From contig JAJDVX010000010.1 in NCBI GenBank assembly GCA_022825895.1, positions 62,001 through 126,000 of the forward strand: DNA of 64,000 nucleotides, read 5' to 3'. This stretch comes from Chloroflexota bacterium. GTDB taxonomy: Bacteria > Chloroflexota > UBA11872. The notes under the pieces were generated by a model. That model had not been told where the DNA came from. It was given only the letters and a program-made list of their open reading frames with translations, and made no database searches. Shown here piece after piece: positions 9,098 through 17,823 of this stretch (its first letter is position 1; each line of letters begins with the position of its first letter). The position numbers were made by a program, and so were the translations under genes.

Positions 9098-9360
9098 AGA
9101 GCGGTTGCGCGGAAGACCCTCACCCCGACCGTCTTCCACGGGAGGCTTTTGCGTAACCCAGGGTTGGTTGCCCGGAAGACCCCTCACCGATTTCGGCCGA
9201 GGACGGCCGAATCTGCCTCTCCCCTTGGAGAGGGAAAGAACGGCGACTCCTCAAAGTGTTTGACATCGCACACCCGTCCATCGGGTTACGCAAAGGTCTC
9301 CACGGGGAGGGGAGGAGGAGCGGACGCGGCATGGGGGGCGGGACACTTTGCAAAGGTCTC
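9098..9360. repeat. nested MITE-like repeats, copies 3a and 3b
   Basis: Two copies of the repeat family sit in the gap between two minus-strand genes. An inner copy runs from about 9141 to 9301, with left end GGAGGCTTTTGCGTAACCC (9141-9159) and right end GGGTTACGCAAAGGTCTCC (9283-9301), inverted repeats matching at 17 of 19 positions. It interrupts an outer copy that starts near GGTTGCGCGGAAGACC and resumes at CACGGGGAGG, ending in TTTGCAAAGGTCTC near 9360. TCCACGGG occurs directly at both insertion edges (9135-9142 and 9299-9306), consistent with a target-site duplication. Confidence 0.8.
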
Positions 9361-9362
9361 AC

Positions 9363-10298
9363 CTAGCGGTTGCGGATTTCGGCGAAGGCGGGGAAGTCGT
9401 GGGCCTCGCGGTGGTACTCGTGGTCGAAGTAGGTGGTGGTCTTGTAGTACTCGTGGCGGCCGTCGGTGGCTTCGCGGTGGATGCGGGCGAGGAGGTCGGC
9501 CTGTTCGGAGTCCGACATGGGGGTGAAGGTGCGGGCGATTTCCACGTCCTGGGCGAGGTCGCGTTCGTTGAGCATGCCGCAGATGAGCACGGCGATGGGC
9601 TGGGAGAGGGCGTAGCGACGGCAGTCCTGGGCCGTGAGGCCGTTGACGCCGACGAACTGGCCGTTGCCGCCGAGCGACTTCATGCCGAGGCAGGCGATGC
9701 CACGCTGGTTGAGCAGCGGCAGAATCTCGGACTTGAAGCTGCGGAAGGCGCCGTCGAAGGGACTGATGGGCATCTGGCAGGCGTCCCAATCGAAGTCGAA
9801 CTCGAGCATGGCGCGAAGGATGTGGGGGCTCTTGTGGCCGGTGAAGCCGATGTAGCGAACGAGGCCGCGCTCGCGAGCTTCAAGGGCGGCCTCGACGGCG
9901 CCGCCGGCTTCGAAGATCCACTCGGGGTCGTTGTCGTAGTTGACTTCGTGGAACTGCCAGAGGTCGAGGTGGTCCACCTGGAGGCGGCGGAGGCTGTCGT
10001 CGAGCTGCGATCGGGCGGTCTTAGCGTCGCGGGCGCAGACCTTGGACATGAGGAAGACGTCGTCGCGGCGACCCCGGATGGCGCGGCCGTATCGTTGTTC
10101 GCTGACGCCGTAGCCGTAGTCCCAGGCGGTGTCGAGGAAGGTTATGCCGGCGTCGATGGCGGCGGAGACGACACGGGCGGCTTCGGCGTCGGTGACGGAG
10201 GAGCGGGAGAGGTGGCCGCCGCCGAGGCCGATGATGGAGAACTCGTCGGGATGGCGGCCGAGGCGTCGGGTGGGGAGCGGAGTTTCGTGCGGGGGCAT
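9363..10298 (-). CDS. aldo/keto reductase
   Basis: A 311-residue AKR. The catalytic tetrad is visible: Asp in FLDTAWDYGYG, Tyr in the same segment, Lys in FLMSKVCAR, and His in LWQFHEVNY. Members reduce sugar or steroid carbonyls with NAD(P)H in a TIM barrel. The ATG at 10298 shares its first base with the TGA of the upstream epimerase gene (TGATG junction), so the two are translationally coupled. The partner genes suggest oxidation/reduction of a sugar-derived intermediate; the substrate is unknown. Confidence 0.93.
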   Translation of the reverse strand: MPPHETPLPTRRLGRHPDEFSIIGLGGGHLSRSSVTDAEAARVVSAAIDAGITFLDTAWDYGYGVSEQRYGRAIRGRRDDVFLMSKVCARDAKTARSQLDDSLRRLQVDHLDLWQFHEVNYDNDPEWIFEAGGAVEAALEARERGLVRYIGFTGHKSPHILRAMLEFDFDWDACQMPISPFDGAFRSFKSEILPLLNQRGIACLGMKSLGGNGQFVGVNGLTAQDCRRYALSQPIAVLICGMLNERDLAQDVEIARTFTPMSDSEQADLLARIHREATDGRHEYYKTTTYFDHEYHREAHDFPAFAEIRNR

Positions 10299-11083
10299 CA
10301 GGTCATTCCGGGAACTTCAAAGCCCCACAAGGAGTAGACGCCGCCCTTGGGCAGGACCTCGTCGGCGTAGTCCTCGGCGTTGTCGACGGGGCGGTAGCCG
10401 AGTTCGCTGACGGCGTTGGTGATGTCCCAGTAGGCGCGGGCGTTGGCGGAAATGCCGTAGTAGATGCCGTACTTGATGTCCGGAGCGACGATGGAGCGCT
10501 CCACCAGGTTGAGCAAGTCGCGGTCGCTGAGCCAGGTGGAGAGGATGCGGGGGCCCATGCTGAAGTCGGTCGGCTTCTGGCGGTACTCATAGCTGCCGAT
10601 CCGGAGGACGATGACTTCCATGCCGTGGCGGTCGGAGAAGTAGCGGCCGAGGGCTTCGCCCCAGACCTTGGCGGCGCCGTAGACGCCATCGGGCCGGGGC
10701 AGCGACTCGGCGTCGCACCGCTCGCCGACGATTTCGTACCAGCCGGTGGCGTGGTTGGAGCTGGCGTAGATGAAGCGGCGGACGCCGGCAAGGCGCGCGG
10801 CTTCGTAGGCGTTCCAAAGTCCGACGATGTTGGGTTGGAGGTAGGGCTCGAACTCGTCGGTGTTGTGGTTGGACTTGGCGTGCATGTGGACGACGACGTC
10901 CTGGCCGGCGAAGGCCCTGGCGATGGTGTCCACGTTGTCGAAGTCGAGCTGAATGAAGCGGGGGTCGTCGTTGGGGCTGCGGGACGTGCCGGTGACGTCA
11001 AAGCAGTCGGGGAGGTCCTCCATGAGGGTTTGCCCGATCTTGCCGGTCGCGCCGGTCACCATCACCTTGAGCCGATCAGCCAT
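10298..11083 (-). CDS. NAD-dependent epimerase/dehydratase family protein, uronate dehydrogenase-like
   Basis: A 261-residue extended SDR starting MADRLKVMVTGATGKIG. The cofactor motif is GATGKIG, and the catalytic Y-x-x-x-K is in GVYGAAKVW. The short length, GLWNAYEAARLAGVRRFIYASSNHATGWY and LRIGSYEYRQKP are reminiscent of hexuronate dehydrogenases, which oxidise uronates to aldarolactones; this is a suggestion, not proof. The reading frame stays open further upstream, but that part is a low-complexity S/P/A shadow of the URO-D gene, so the ATG at 11083 is preferred. Its stop is coupled to the AKR start. Confidence 0.88.
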   Translation of the reverse strand: MADRLKVMVTGATGKIGQTLMEDLPDCFDVTGTSRSPNDDPRFIQLDFDNVDTIARAFAGQDVVVHMHAKSNHNTDEFEPYLQPNIVGLWNAYEAARLAGVRRFIYASSNHATGWYEIVGERCDAESLPRPDGVYGAAKVWGEALGRYFSDRHGMEVIVLRIGSYEYRQKPTDFSMGPRILSTWLSDRDLLNLVERSIVAPDIKYGIYYGISANARAYWDITNAVSELGYRPVDNAEDYADEVLPKGGVYSLWGFEVPGMT

Positions 11084-11216
11084 GAACGCGCTCCCCGCTG
11101 GGTTGGCGGGCGCGGACCGGCGCCCGGTGGCAGAGGATACCGAGCCGAGCCTGAGGGCAGGCGGGCGAGCGCCCTGGACACGGCTCGACAGGGCGTCGCG
11201 GTCGAGGTTCGGCCGG

Positions 11217-12329
11217 CTAGTTGCTTGGTTGGCCGGCGGCGCCGGGTACTCCTTCGACAGAGTCCGCGAACGCGCGGATGTGGTCGGCGGGGGTGTCCGG
11301 AGAGAGGCCGCCGGCGGTGCATAGCAGCATGCCGCCGGAGGGCGCGCCGACGGCAAGGCGCTGGCGGCAGTCGCTGGTGATTTCGGTGGGCTCGAGGTGC
11401 TGGACGACGTGGATGGGCGGGACATTGCCCATGAGGCAGACGCGGCCGCCAAGGTGCTGGGCGGCGATGTCCATCTCGATGCCGAACATGAAGACGGTGC
11501 AGTTCATGTCGGCGATCGCGGCGACGGCGGCGTCGGGGACCAGGTTCTCGTTGTGATAGAGGCGGAATTCCGCCGAAGAGAAGGCGTCGAAGATGTCCTT
11601 GAGATAGGGGTAGATGAACTCCTCGCAGTGGGCCTGGCCGACCTGGCCGGGGAGGTGGTCGGTGACGACGAGACGATCGATAGTGCCGGTGATGCTTTCC
11701 TGGGCACGGAGGTAGGCGATGTTGGCCTCGACGACGCGCTTATTCCAGTCGTGAATGAGTTTCGGGTGCTCGTAGAGCTCGATGAGGTAGCGCTCGTAGC
11801 CGAGGACCAGGGCGCCGGACTCGACGCCCATGCAGCGGCCGTAGCCCTCGAAGTGGCCCCAGGTTTGGGCGATGACCGGATCCATGTGGTCGGCGTACCA
11901 GGCGTAGTCGTTGAGGGCGATGGCCATGTGGCCGGACTTCCACGGATCGGGCATTTCGAGCGCCGGGAGGTCGTGGATGTCGTTGACGGCGGCGAACGGG
12001 ACCAGGGGGCCGTCTTCCTCCTGCTTGATGGGCGAACCCCAGGCGGAGGTTTCAGGCGCGTAGCCATAGTCAGGGGCAACGCCGGGGAGGTGCAGGATGT
12101 CGGGAAACTCGAGCTGGAACTTGGCCTGGGCGTAGTACTTGGCCTCAACGGTCTCGTAGTACTCCTGGCGTCCGACGCCGGCGTAGCCGGAGAGAAACGG
12201 TTCGGAGGCCCAGACCACGGGCGGGACCTCGTCGACAGCCTCCTGCCGGTTGGCGGCCATGACGCGCGCGTAGACGTCCTTCGAGCGGCTGGCGGCCTCG
12301 GTGCTGTCGGGCAAAGGGGGGCGGGGCAT
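11217..12329 (-). CDS. uroporphyrinogen decarboxylase family protein (URO-D/methyltransferase-like)
   Basis: A protein of about 370 residues resembling the URO-D superfamily, which includes true HemE and many corrinoid-dependent methyltransferases (MtaA/MtbA-like). Visible are a GYGRCMGVESGALVLG segment, LVVTDHLPGQVGQAHCEEFIYPYLKDIFDAF and a C-terminal glycine-rich PSGGMLLCTAGGLSPDTP. The last is like the URO-D C-terminal 'GGG' region that in methyltransferases holds substrate or zinc. The conserved HemE N-terminal PVWxMRQAG segment is absent, so heme synthesis is unlikely. MPRPPLPDS at 12329 is taken as the start, 7 bp after the DUF393 stop. Confidence 0.82.
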   Translation of the reverse strand: MPRPPLPDSTEAASRSKDVYARVMAANRQEAVDEVPPVVWASEPFLSGYAGVGRQEYYETVEAKYYAQAKFQLEFPDILHLPGVAPDYGYAPETSAWGSPIKQEEDGPLVPFAAVNDIHDLPALEMPDPWKSGHMAIALNDYAWYADHMDPVIAQTWGHFEGYGRCMGVESGALVLGYERYLIELYEHPKLIHDWNKRVVEANIAYLRAQESITGTIDRLVVTDHLPGQVGQAHCEEFIYPYLKDIFDAFSSAEFRLYHNENLVPDAAVAAIADMNCTVFMFGIEMDIAAQHLGGRVCLMGNVPPIHVVQHLEPTEITSDCRQRLAVGAPSGGMLLCTAGGLSPDTPADHIRAFADSVEGVPGAAGQPSN

Positions 12330-12336
12330 GGACCGT

Positions 12337-12819
12337 CTAACGTGCGGAGTCGGGCGACTCAGTGTCGCTTGATACGGCAGGATCAAGCAACGGCCAGTCG
12401 CTAGGGAGCAGATCGTCCGGGGGCGGTTCAGGCAGCCAGCCGGTCACGCGGCCCAGTGGACCGCGTGACCAGGCAGCGAGGTCGTAGGTTCGGTCAATCA
12501 ACCGCCCGACAAGCGGCCAGTAGCCGACGGACCGCCAGGAGGCCTCGGGCTGTACCTGGCAGAGGACGGCACGCAGAGCCACGCCGGCATGAAGCACGCG
12601 CCCGTCAGGTCGAATCACGTGCATGCTCTGTTGCCGTCGGGTGGGCGAGATGGTTGACATCAGGGGCTCTGCGATGGGCGAGGTCATGTCGATCCGCGCC
12701 ACGCGATGATCAGGGTCCAAACGAACAAGCAGCGCCACACAGCGGCGGCAAAAGCCGCAGGATCCGTCGTAAAGAAGGATCGGGCGGCGGGCAGCGGTCT
12801 GGTCACCCCGGACGTTCAT
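12337..12819 (-). CDS. DUF393 (DCC family) thiol-disulfide oxidoreductase-like protein
   Basis: A 160-residue protein with the DCC-family signature ILLYDGSCGFCRRCVALL close to the N-terminus; the CxxC resembles a thioredoxin-like redox site. Members are small and mostly uncharacterised. The ATG at 12819 (MNVRGDQ) puts the signature near residue 12; a further ATG at 12882 would add 21 residues. The stop lies 7 bp before the URO-D start, so this gene probably heads a four-gene minus-strand operon with URO-D, epimerase and AKR. Confidence 0.85.
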   Translation of the reverse strand: MNVRGDQTAARRPILLYDGSCGFCRRCVALLVRLDPDHRVARIDMTSPIAEPLMSTISPTRRQQSMHVIRPDGRVLHAGVALRAVLCQVQPEASWRSVGYWPLVGRLIDRTYDLAAWSRGPLGRVTGWLPEPPPDDLLPSDWPLLDPAVSSDTESPDSAR

Positions 12820-12947
12820 ACTGAGTGAGAGTGTAAGGCGAGCCGACCGTTCGAGACTCTCTTTGCCGGTCAGCCGGTACACACCGGCGCCGCTCGGGCT
12901 GAAGCGGAGCCGTGATCGACTTCCGCGCTGGCCGTCAGATTGAAGGG

Positions 12948-13973
12948 CTAGTCGCGCGGTTTGAAGCGGGCGAGTTGGTCGTCGACCCAGGCGTGGTTGG
13001 CGTCGCGGGTGCGGCCGGCGTTGTGAGGGGTGTGGACGACGTTGTGGCGGCCGAGGAGCGGCGAGTCGAGGGGGACGGGTTCTTCGGCGAAGACGTCGGC
13101 GGCCAGGGCCAATTCATCGTTGAGGACGCGGCGATAGAGGGCGTCGGTGTCACAGACGGCGGCTCGGGTGACCTGCACGACCAATGAACCGTGGGGCAGG
13201 GCGTCGATCAAGTCGGCCGTTATGAGGCCGCGCGTGTTGTCGGTTAGCGGGACCATCGGCACAAAGATCTCAGAGTCCCTGACGAGTTCGGACAGGTGGA
13301 AGCAGCGCCGGACACGGGCCGCGGCGAAGGTGGCGTCAGGCGCGTAGGGGTCCCAGATCGCGACGTCGGCGCCTACGGCCGCGCAGAAGGAGGCGTAGCG
13401 GGCGCCGATGTTGCCGGCGCCGATGACGCGCACGCGCTTGCCGGCCAAGGTGCCGCTGGTGAATCGAGGGTCGTCGCCGTACTGCTCACCGCGCCGACCC
13501 GGGCGGCCGACTTCAGGGCGGTACTTCCAGGTTTCGTGCCCGCGCTGCATGGCGGTGTAGGTCTGCGGCGTACGGCGGAGCGCGGCCAGGGTGAGGCCCA
13601 ACCCGTATTCGGCCACGGACTGTCCCCAGTAGACGTCAAGCCGGTGGGGGATGAAGCTGACGCCGCGGGCGATGGCCGCCTCGATGCCGTTGGTTGTCGA
13701 GTCGCCCCACCAGTTGGTGAGGAGGTAGCGCGGGTGGAAGCACTCGTCGAGCGCGCTGAAGGGCTCGAGATCCTGGGCAGCTGCCGGAAGTCCCAGGAGC
13801 GCCAGGCGCTGGACCGAGGCAGGGTCGGGGACGAGTTGCGGGGCGCGGACCGCGGGATCCGCGGTGCGATAGAACTCGCAGGCGCCCTGGCGTTGCCAGC
13901 ACTCGTGCCAGTAGTCGGCCGCAAAGGGCCACGCGGCGTCGAAACGTTCGTTGACACAGATGACTGATCGCAT
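12948..13973 (-). CDS. D-isomer-specific 2-hydroxyacid dehydrogenase family protein
   Basis: A protein of about 341 residues from MRSVICVNERF. The NAD-binding motif is GAGNIG (near residue 166), with the aspartate at the end of the next strand in IWDPYA. The catalytic Arg/Glu/His triad corresponds to VTRAAV, DVFAEEP and VVHTPHNAG. The C-terminal half is typical; the N-terminal half is divergent and longer than in phosphoglycerate or lactate dehydrogenases. Substrate unknown. An ATG at 13997 would add eight residues. Its start diverges from the cupin gene by about 96 bp. Confidence 0.88.
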   Translation of the reverse strand: MRSVICVNERFDAAWPFAADYWHECWQRQGACEFYRTADPAVRAPQLVPDPASVQRLALLGLPAAAQDLEPFSALDECFHPRYLLTNWWGDSTTNGIEAAIARGVSFIPHRLDVYWGQSVAEYGLGLTLAALRRTPQTYTAMQRGHETWKYRPEVGRPGRRGEQYGDDPRFTSGTLAGKRVRVIGAGNIGARYASFCAAVGADVAIWDPYAPDATFAAARVRRCFHLSELVRDSEIFVPMVPLTDNTRGLITADLIDALPHGSLVVQVTRAAVCDTDALYRRVLNDELALAADVFAEEPVPLDSPLLGRHNVVHTPHNAGRTRDANHAWVDDQLARFKPRD

Positions 13974-14069
13974 AGCCCGCAGCCTCCAGATGCCCAATGG
14001 CTGGCCAATGACGCCTGCGCTGTACTATCGCAGACTGTCGGCGTGTGGCCGTGTTCGGCGGAGCTAACC

Positions 14070-14468
14070 ATGAAGCGATTTCTCATTCAGTCAGAGACTC
14101 CACGCGATCAACTGGACTGGGGATCGCTGGGGTGGCTGAGCAATCCGCCGGTGACGGGGAGCACGTACCTGACGGTGATCGACGTGGAATTGCTGCCGGG
14201 CAATGGGCACGACTTTCACAAGCACCCGGACCAGGAAGAGTCGATCGTGTGCGTGAACGGCACCGTGGAGCAGTGGGTGGACCAGGAGCGGCGAATGCTG
14301 AATCCGGGCGACGCCGTGTACATCCCGGCCGACTGCGTACACGCGACCTTCAACGAGGGCGACGAACCGGCCAAGGTGCTTGCGATCCTGGGTCCGTGCG
14401 TCGGTGAAATCGGCTACGAAGTGGAAGAGGTGGCCGATCAGGCGCCCTGGAGCACGCTTCGCGGGTAG
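14070..14468 (+). CDS. small cupin-domain protein
   Basis: A 132-residue single-domain cupin. Motif 1 reads G-H-D-F-H-K-H-P-D-Q-E-E (residues about 46-57), carrying the two His and a Glu that bind metal; motif 2 is PGDAVYIPADCVHATFN with a further His. The ATG at 14070 has GCGGAG upstream. Cupins of this size are sugar isomerases, dioxygenases or sensors; nothing fixes which. It precedes the acetamidase gene by 135 bp on the same strand. Confidence 0.88.
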   Translation: MKRFLIQSETPRDQLDWGSLGWLSNPPVTGSTYLTVIDVELLPGNGHDFHKHPDQEESIVCVNGTVEQWVDQERRMLNPGDAVYIPADCVHATFNEGDEPAKVLAILGPCVGEIGYEVEEVADQAPWSTLRG

Positions 14469-14603
14469 CCGGCCGCGCAGGCTGTTCGCCGGCGCATACT
14501 TGCGACTTCAAACGTGTTCCGAGGGCTTCGGCTGGTCTCCGGGCGGTTGGATGCTCCAAACTGCGGCCTAGGTTTCCCCTGCCGCGGTAAGTGAAGGCTG
14601 AGC

Positions 14604-15539
14604 ATGGCACACCACGAGTTTTCGCCCACGACGTACTACAACACGATGGGGACGCATCCGCCGGCTTTGCATGTCGAGGCGGGTGATTCGATTTCGACGA
14701 CGACGGTCGACGCCCGCGGGTTCGATCATGAGCGAGTGGAGCGGGCGGGGCGGCCGAATCCGCAGACGGGTCCGTTCCACGTGAACGGCGCGGAAGCCGG
14801 CGACACGCTGGTGCTGCACGTGCACGAGGTCGTGCCGAACCGGCGGATGGGCTGGACGACGGCGCGGCTGGCGCCGAATGTGCTGGACTTCGGGTACGAG
14901 GCGGACCTGGACGGCGACGTCGAGCTGGCCTTTTGGGACGTGGACGTGGAGGCGGGAACGGTGACGCTGACGGAGCCGCAGAACCGTCTGACCGGGCAGC
15001 CGCTGCCGCTGCGGCCGATGCTGGGGACGGTGGGCGTGGCTCCCGACATCGGGGAGGCCATCAGCACGATGACCTCGGCAGCGCACGGCGGCAACATGGA
15101 CTACAACGGGATCAAGCCCGGCGTAACGGTGTACCTGCCGGTGTTCACCGACGGGGCGCTGTTTTTCCTGGGCGACGGGCACGCGCTGCAAGGCGACGGG
15201 GAGATGGACGGCACGGGCGTGGAGATCTCGCTGGACGTGCGGTTCAGCCTGGACCTGATCAAGGGCAAGACGATCGGCTGGCCAAGGGCGGAGGACGATA
15301 CCTACCTGATGGCGTGCGGCAACGTGCGGCCGCTGGACCAAGCGGTGCAGCACGCGACGACGGAGATGGTTTCGTGGCTGGAGACGGACTACGGCCTGAC
15401 GACTCGCGAGGCGCACATGCTGCTGGGACGGTTCGTGGAGTACGACGTGGGGAACATGTTCGACCCGGCGTACACGATGGTGTGCAAGGTGCGGAAGTCG
15501 GTGCTGGCGGAGTTGGGGTTCGAGCGCCAGGCGGATTGA
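14604..15539 (+). CDS. acetamidase/formamidase family protein
   Basis: A 311-residue protein that fits the FmdA/AmdA family, which hydrolyses formamide, acetamide and similar short amides to ammonia plus acid. Seen are the family-typical NGAEAGDTLVLHVHEV, the metal/active-site stretch SAAHGGNMDYNGIKPGVTVYLPV (residues about 155-175, with the HGGNMD core), and the FFLGDGHALQGDGE strand. Length is typical (about 300-410). A translation start at ATG 14604 is reasonable with GTGAAGG upstream. The substrate may be a different amide. Confidence 0.92.
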   Translation: MAHHEFSPTTYYNTMGTHPPALHVEAGDSISTTTVDARGFDHERVERAGRPNPQTGPFHVNGAEAGDTLVLHVHEVVPNRRMGWTTARLAPNVLDFGYEADLDGDVELAFWDVDVEAGTVTLTEPQNRLTGQPLPLRPMLGTVGVAPDIGEAISTMTSAAHGGNMDYNGIKPGVTVYLPVFTDGALFFLGDGHALQGDGEMDGTGVEISLDVRFSLDLIKGKTIGWPRAEDDTYLMACGNVRPLDQAVQHATTEMVSWLETDYGLTTREAHMLLGRFVEYDVGNMFDPAYTMVCKVRKSVLAELGFERQAD

Positions 15540-15601
15540 GGGCGGCCTTTAGCCTGAGCCTGATCAGGTATCCGTGAAGATACCTATGCGTCGGCGGGGC
15601 T

Positions 15602-15761
15602 TGGGTGCGCGGAAGACCCTCACCCCAACCCTCTCCCACGGGGAGAGGGAGCAAGAGCGGCCGCGCATTAGCCGATGAGAGACGTTATGCAAAGGTCTCC
15701 AGGGGGAGAGGGAGAAAGAACGGCCGCATTTCGGAAACGCGGGGCTCTTTGCGGAGGTTTC
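15602..15761. repeat. MITE-like palindromic intergenic repeats, tandem or nested copy 4
   Basis: The gap downstream of the acetamidase gene contains GTGCGCGGAAGACC followed by the CCCTCACCCCAACCCTCTCCC / GGGGAGAGGG palindrome, then TTATGCAAAGGTCTCC (to 15700). A second AGGGGGAGAGGG block follows, with an end-like CTCTTTGCGGAGGTTTCC. It looks like two adjoining or nested members of the family seen near 1.8, 5.7 and 9.2 kb. The last bases reach the stop codon of the next gene. Confidence 0.7.
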
Positions 15762-16757
15762 CTAAGGGACTTCGGTAAGCGCGACGGGGCGGCCTTCGCG
15801 GCTGGAGATGTCGCAGGCGATGGCGGCGCGGAGGGCTTCGACGGCGTCGTCGGCGGTGCTTCGCGAGGGCTGGCGGCCTCGGGCCACGTCCAGGAAGGCG
15901 TCGACCTCGGCGGCGTAGGCGTGGGCAAAGCGGTCGTGGAAGTCCGGGTGGGGCTCTGCTCCGAGCGGTGGGGCGCCGGGCTCGAGGGAGCGGAGCGGAG
16001 CGCGAGGGTCCCAGCCGACCACGACGCTGTCGCGGGAGCCGAACATCTCCATCCGAACGTCGTAGCCGAGCGGGTTGTGGCGGGTGTAGCTGAGGAGGCC
16101 GAGCGCGCCGCCCGACAGGGTGCACGTGGCTATGGCGGTGTCGCAGTCATCGAAGCGGCCGTAGACGTCCCACTTGCGGACGGCGGTCTGGGCGTAGACC
16201 TGGACGACCTCTTCGCCGGTGACGAAGCGAATGGCGTCGAAGTCGTGGACGCTGAAATCGCGGAACATGCCGCCGGAGCCGGCGATGTAGGCCTCGGTGG
16301 CGGGCTCGGGGTCGTGGCCGACGGTGCGAAGGGTGTAGAGCGTTCCCAGCCCTCCGGCACTGACCAGGTCGGCGGCGGCCTGGAAACCGGGATCGAAGCG
16401 GCGCTGGAAGCCCATCAGCACGGGGACGTTGCGCTGGTGGATGAGGGCGACGACCTCGCGGGAGCGTTGGAGGTCGTGCGAGATGGGCTTTTCGCAAAGG
16501 GTGGGGACACCGGCTTCGACGGCGGCTTGCAGGAGTTCGGCGTGGGCGGTGGTGGTGGCGGCGATCAGGACGGCGTCGACGGAGGCGAGCAGTTCGTCGT
16601 AGCCGGTTACGTAGCGAAGGCCGAGATCGCTGGCGACGGACATTGCAAGTTCCGTGCTGGCGTCCTGCAGCAGCACTTCCGACACTTCCGGATGCGCCAC
16701 GAGCCGTTCGGCGTGCGGGCGCCCGATGCGGCCAACTCCGGCCACGCCTACGCGCAT
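15762..16757 (-). CDS. Gfo/Idh/MocA family oxidoreductase, inositol 2-dehydrogenase-like
   Basis: A 331-residue dehydrogenase. It starts MRVGVAGVGRIGRPHA with the GxGxxG cofactor motif, has C-E-K-P (near residue 93), and SVHDFDAIRFVTGEEV, where the D/H pair matches the catalytic Asp-x-x-x-His region of inositol 2-dehydrogenases. That makes a polyol or inositol a fair guess for substrate (inference). The reading frame extends upstream to 16820, but the ATG at 16757 gives the canonical start. It does not share an operon with the first Gfo/Idh/MocA gene. Confidence 0.92.
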   Translation of the reverse strand: MRVGVAGVGRIGRPHAERLVAHPEVSEVLLQDASTELAMSVASDLGLRYVTGYDELLASVDAVLIAATTTAHAELLQAAVEAGVPTLCEKPISHDLQRSREVVALIHQRNVPVLMGFQRRFDPGFQAAADLVSAGGLGTLYTLRTVGHDPEPATEAYIAGSGGMFRDFSVHDFDAIRFVTGEEVVQVYAQTAVRKWDVYGRFDDCDTAIATCTLSGGALGLLSYTRHNPLGYDVRMEMFGSRDSVVVGWDPRAPLRSLEPGAPPLGAEPHPDFHDRFAHAYAAEVDAFLDVARGRQPSRSTADDAVEALRAAIACDISSREGRPVALTEVP

Positions 16758-16974
16758 ATCGGTACCTTCCGTCCCTCTACCGCCCGCCGCGCGGCCGGTG
16801 GGATGTCTGTTCGCCGGCAATCATCGCGCAATCTGGACCGGTGGGCCCCGCACGTCAAGGGCGGAACGCGAGAGACGGAGGGCGGGCAGCGTAGGCTTAG
16901 GCCACGTTCTCCAGGTGGAGCGGGATTGACGTGCGCGCTCAGAGTCACGCTGCTTCCGGTTGCCGGAGCCGCCA

Positions 16975-17823
16975 ATGAGTGAAGGCCGGCTGGCGGGCAA
17001 GGTTGCCGTGGTCACGGGCGGCGGGAGCCAGCCCGGTGAGATCGGGACCGGGCGGGCGTCCTGCGTGTACATGGCGCGGGAGGGCGCCCGGGTGCTAGTG
17101 GCGGATATCGCCGCGGAGAATGCGCAGCGGACGGTGGATGCGATCCTGGAGGCGGGCGGCGAGGCTTCGATCTTTGTTGGGGATGCGACCTCGAACGACG
17201 ACTGCCAGGCGATGGTGTCGACGGCCGCTGAGCGATACGGCGGGCTGCACGTGCTGATGAACAACCTGGGGTTCCGCTGGGGCGGACATGACCTGCGGAA
17301 GGGCGTGGCGGAAATTGACGAGGACGTTCTGATGCGGGCGTTCGACTTGAACCTGAAGAGCGCGGTTCTGGCGAGCAAGCATGCGATTCCGGCGATGATT
17401 GCATCGGGCGGCGGTTCGATCATCAACGTGTCGTCGATCGACGGAATCGCGGGAGCACGGCACCGGGGGGTGGCGTATTCGATCACAAAGGGTGCGCTGC
17501 CGATCCTGACGCGCAATACGGCGGCGTTTCATGGACGCGAGGGGATTCGGGCCAATTGCATCGTGCCGGGGCACTTGCAATCGGCGTATCAGTCGAGAAT
17601 CAAACCGGTAGACCGTGAACTGCGACGGCGGGTGAGTCCGCTGGGAACCGAAGGGACGCCGTGGGACATTGCATGGGCGGCGGTGTACCTGGCGAGCGAC
17701 GAGTCGCGCTGGGTGACGGGCGTGACGCTGCCGGTGGACGGAGGACTCTTTGCCGCGCAGCCGCTGCTGGCTCATGATCTGCTGCAGGAGCCGGACCTGG
17801 GGCCGCTCTCCGCGGAGGCCTGA
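16975..17823 (+). CDS. short-chain dehydrogenase/reductase
   Basis: A 282-residue classical SDR. The cofactor loop is VVTGGGSQPGEIGTG, unusually extended; catalytic residues are Ser in INVSSIDG and Y-S-I-T-K near residue 166; the C-terminus has WVTGVTLPVDGG. The ATG at 16975 follows GGAGCCGCC. Its TGA is directly followed by the ATG of the acetoacetate decarboxylase-like gene, with an MFS transporter next, suggesting a three-gene uptake and oxidation/decarboxylation unit. Confidence 0.92.
   Translation: MSEGRLAGKVAVVTGGGSQPGEIGTGRASCVYMAREGARVLVADIAAENAQRTVDAILEAGGEASIFVGDATSNDDCQAMVSTAAERYGGLHVLMNNLGFRWGGHDLRKGVAEIDEDVLMRAFDLNLKSAVLASKHAIPAMIASGGGSIINVSSIDGIAGARHRGVAYSITKGALPILTRNTAAFHGREGIRANCIVPGHLQSAYQSRIKPVDRELRRRVSPLGTEGTPWDIAWAAVYLASDESRWVTGVTLPVDGGLFAAQPLLAHDLLQEPDLGPLSAEA

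Noticed and set aside
11084-11452. N-terminal extension of the epimerase-like gene
   Set aside because: The residues are S/P/A-rich, overlap the URO-D gene in another frame, and the Rossmann motif lies right after the ATG at 11083.
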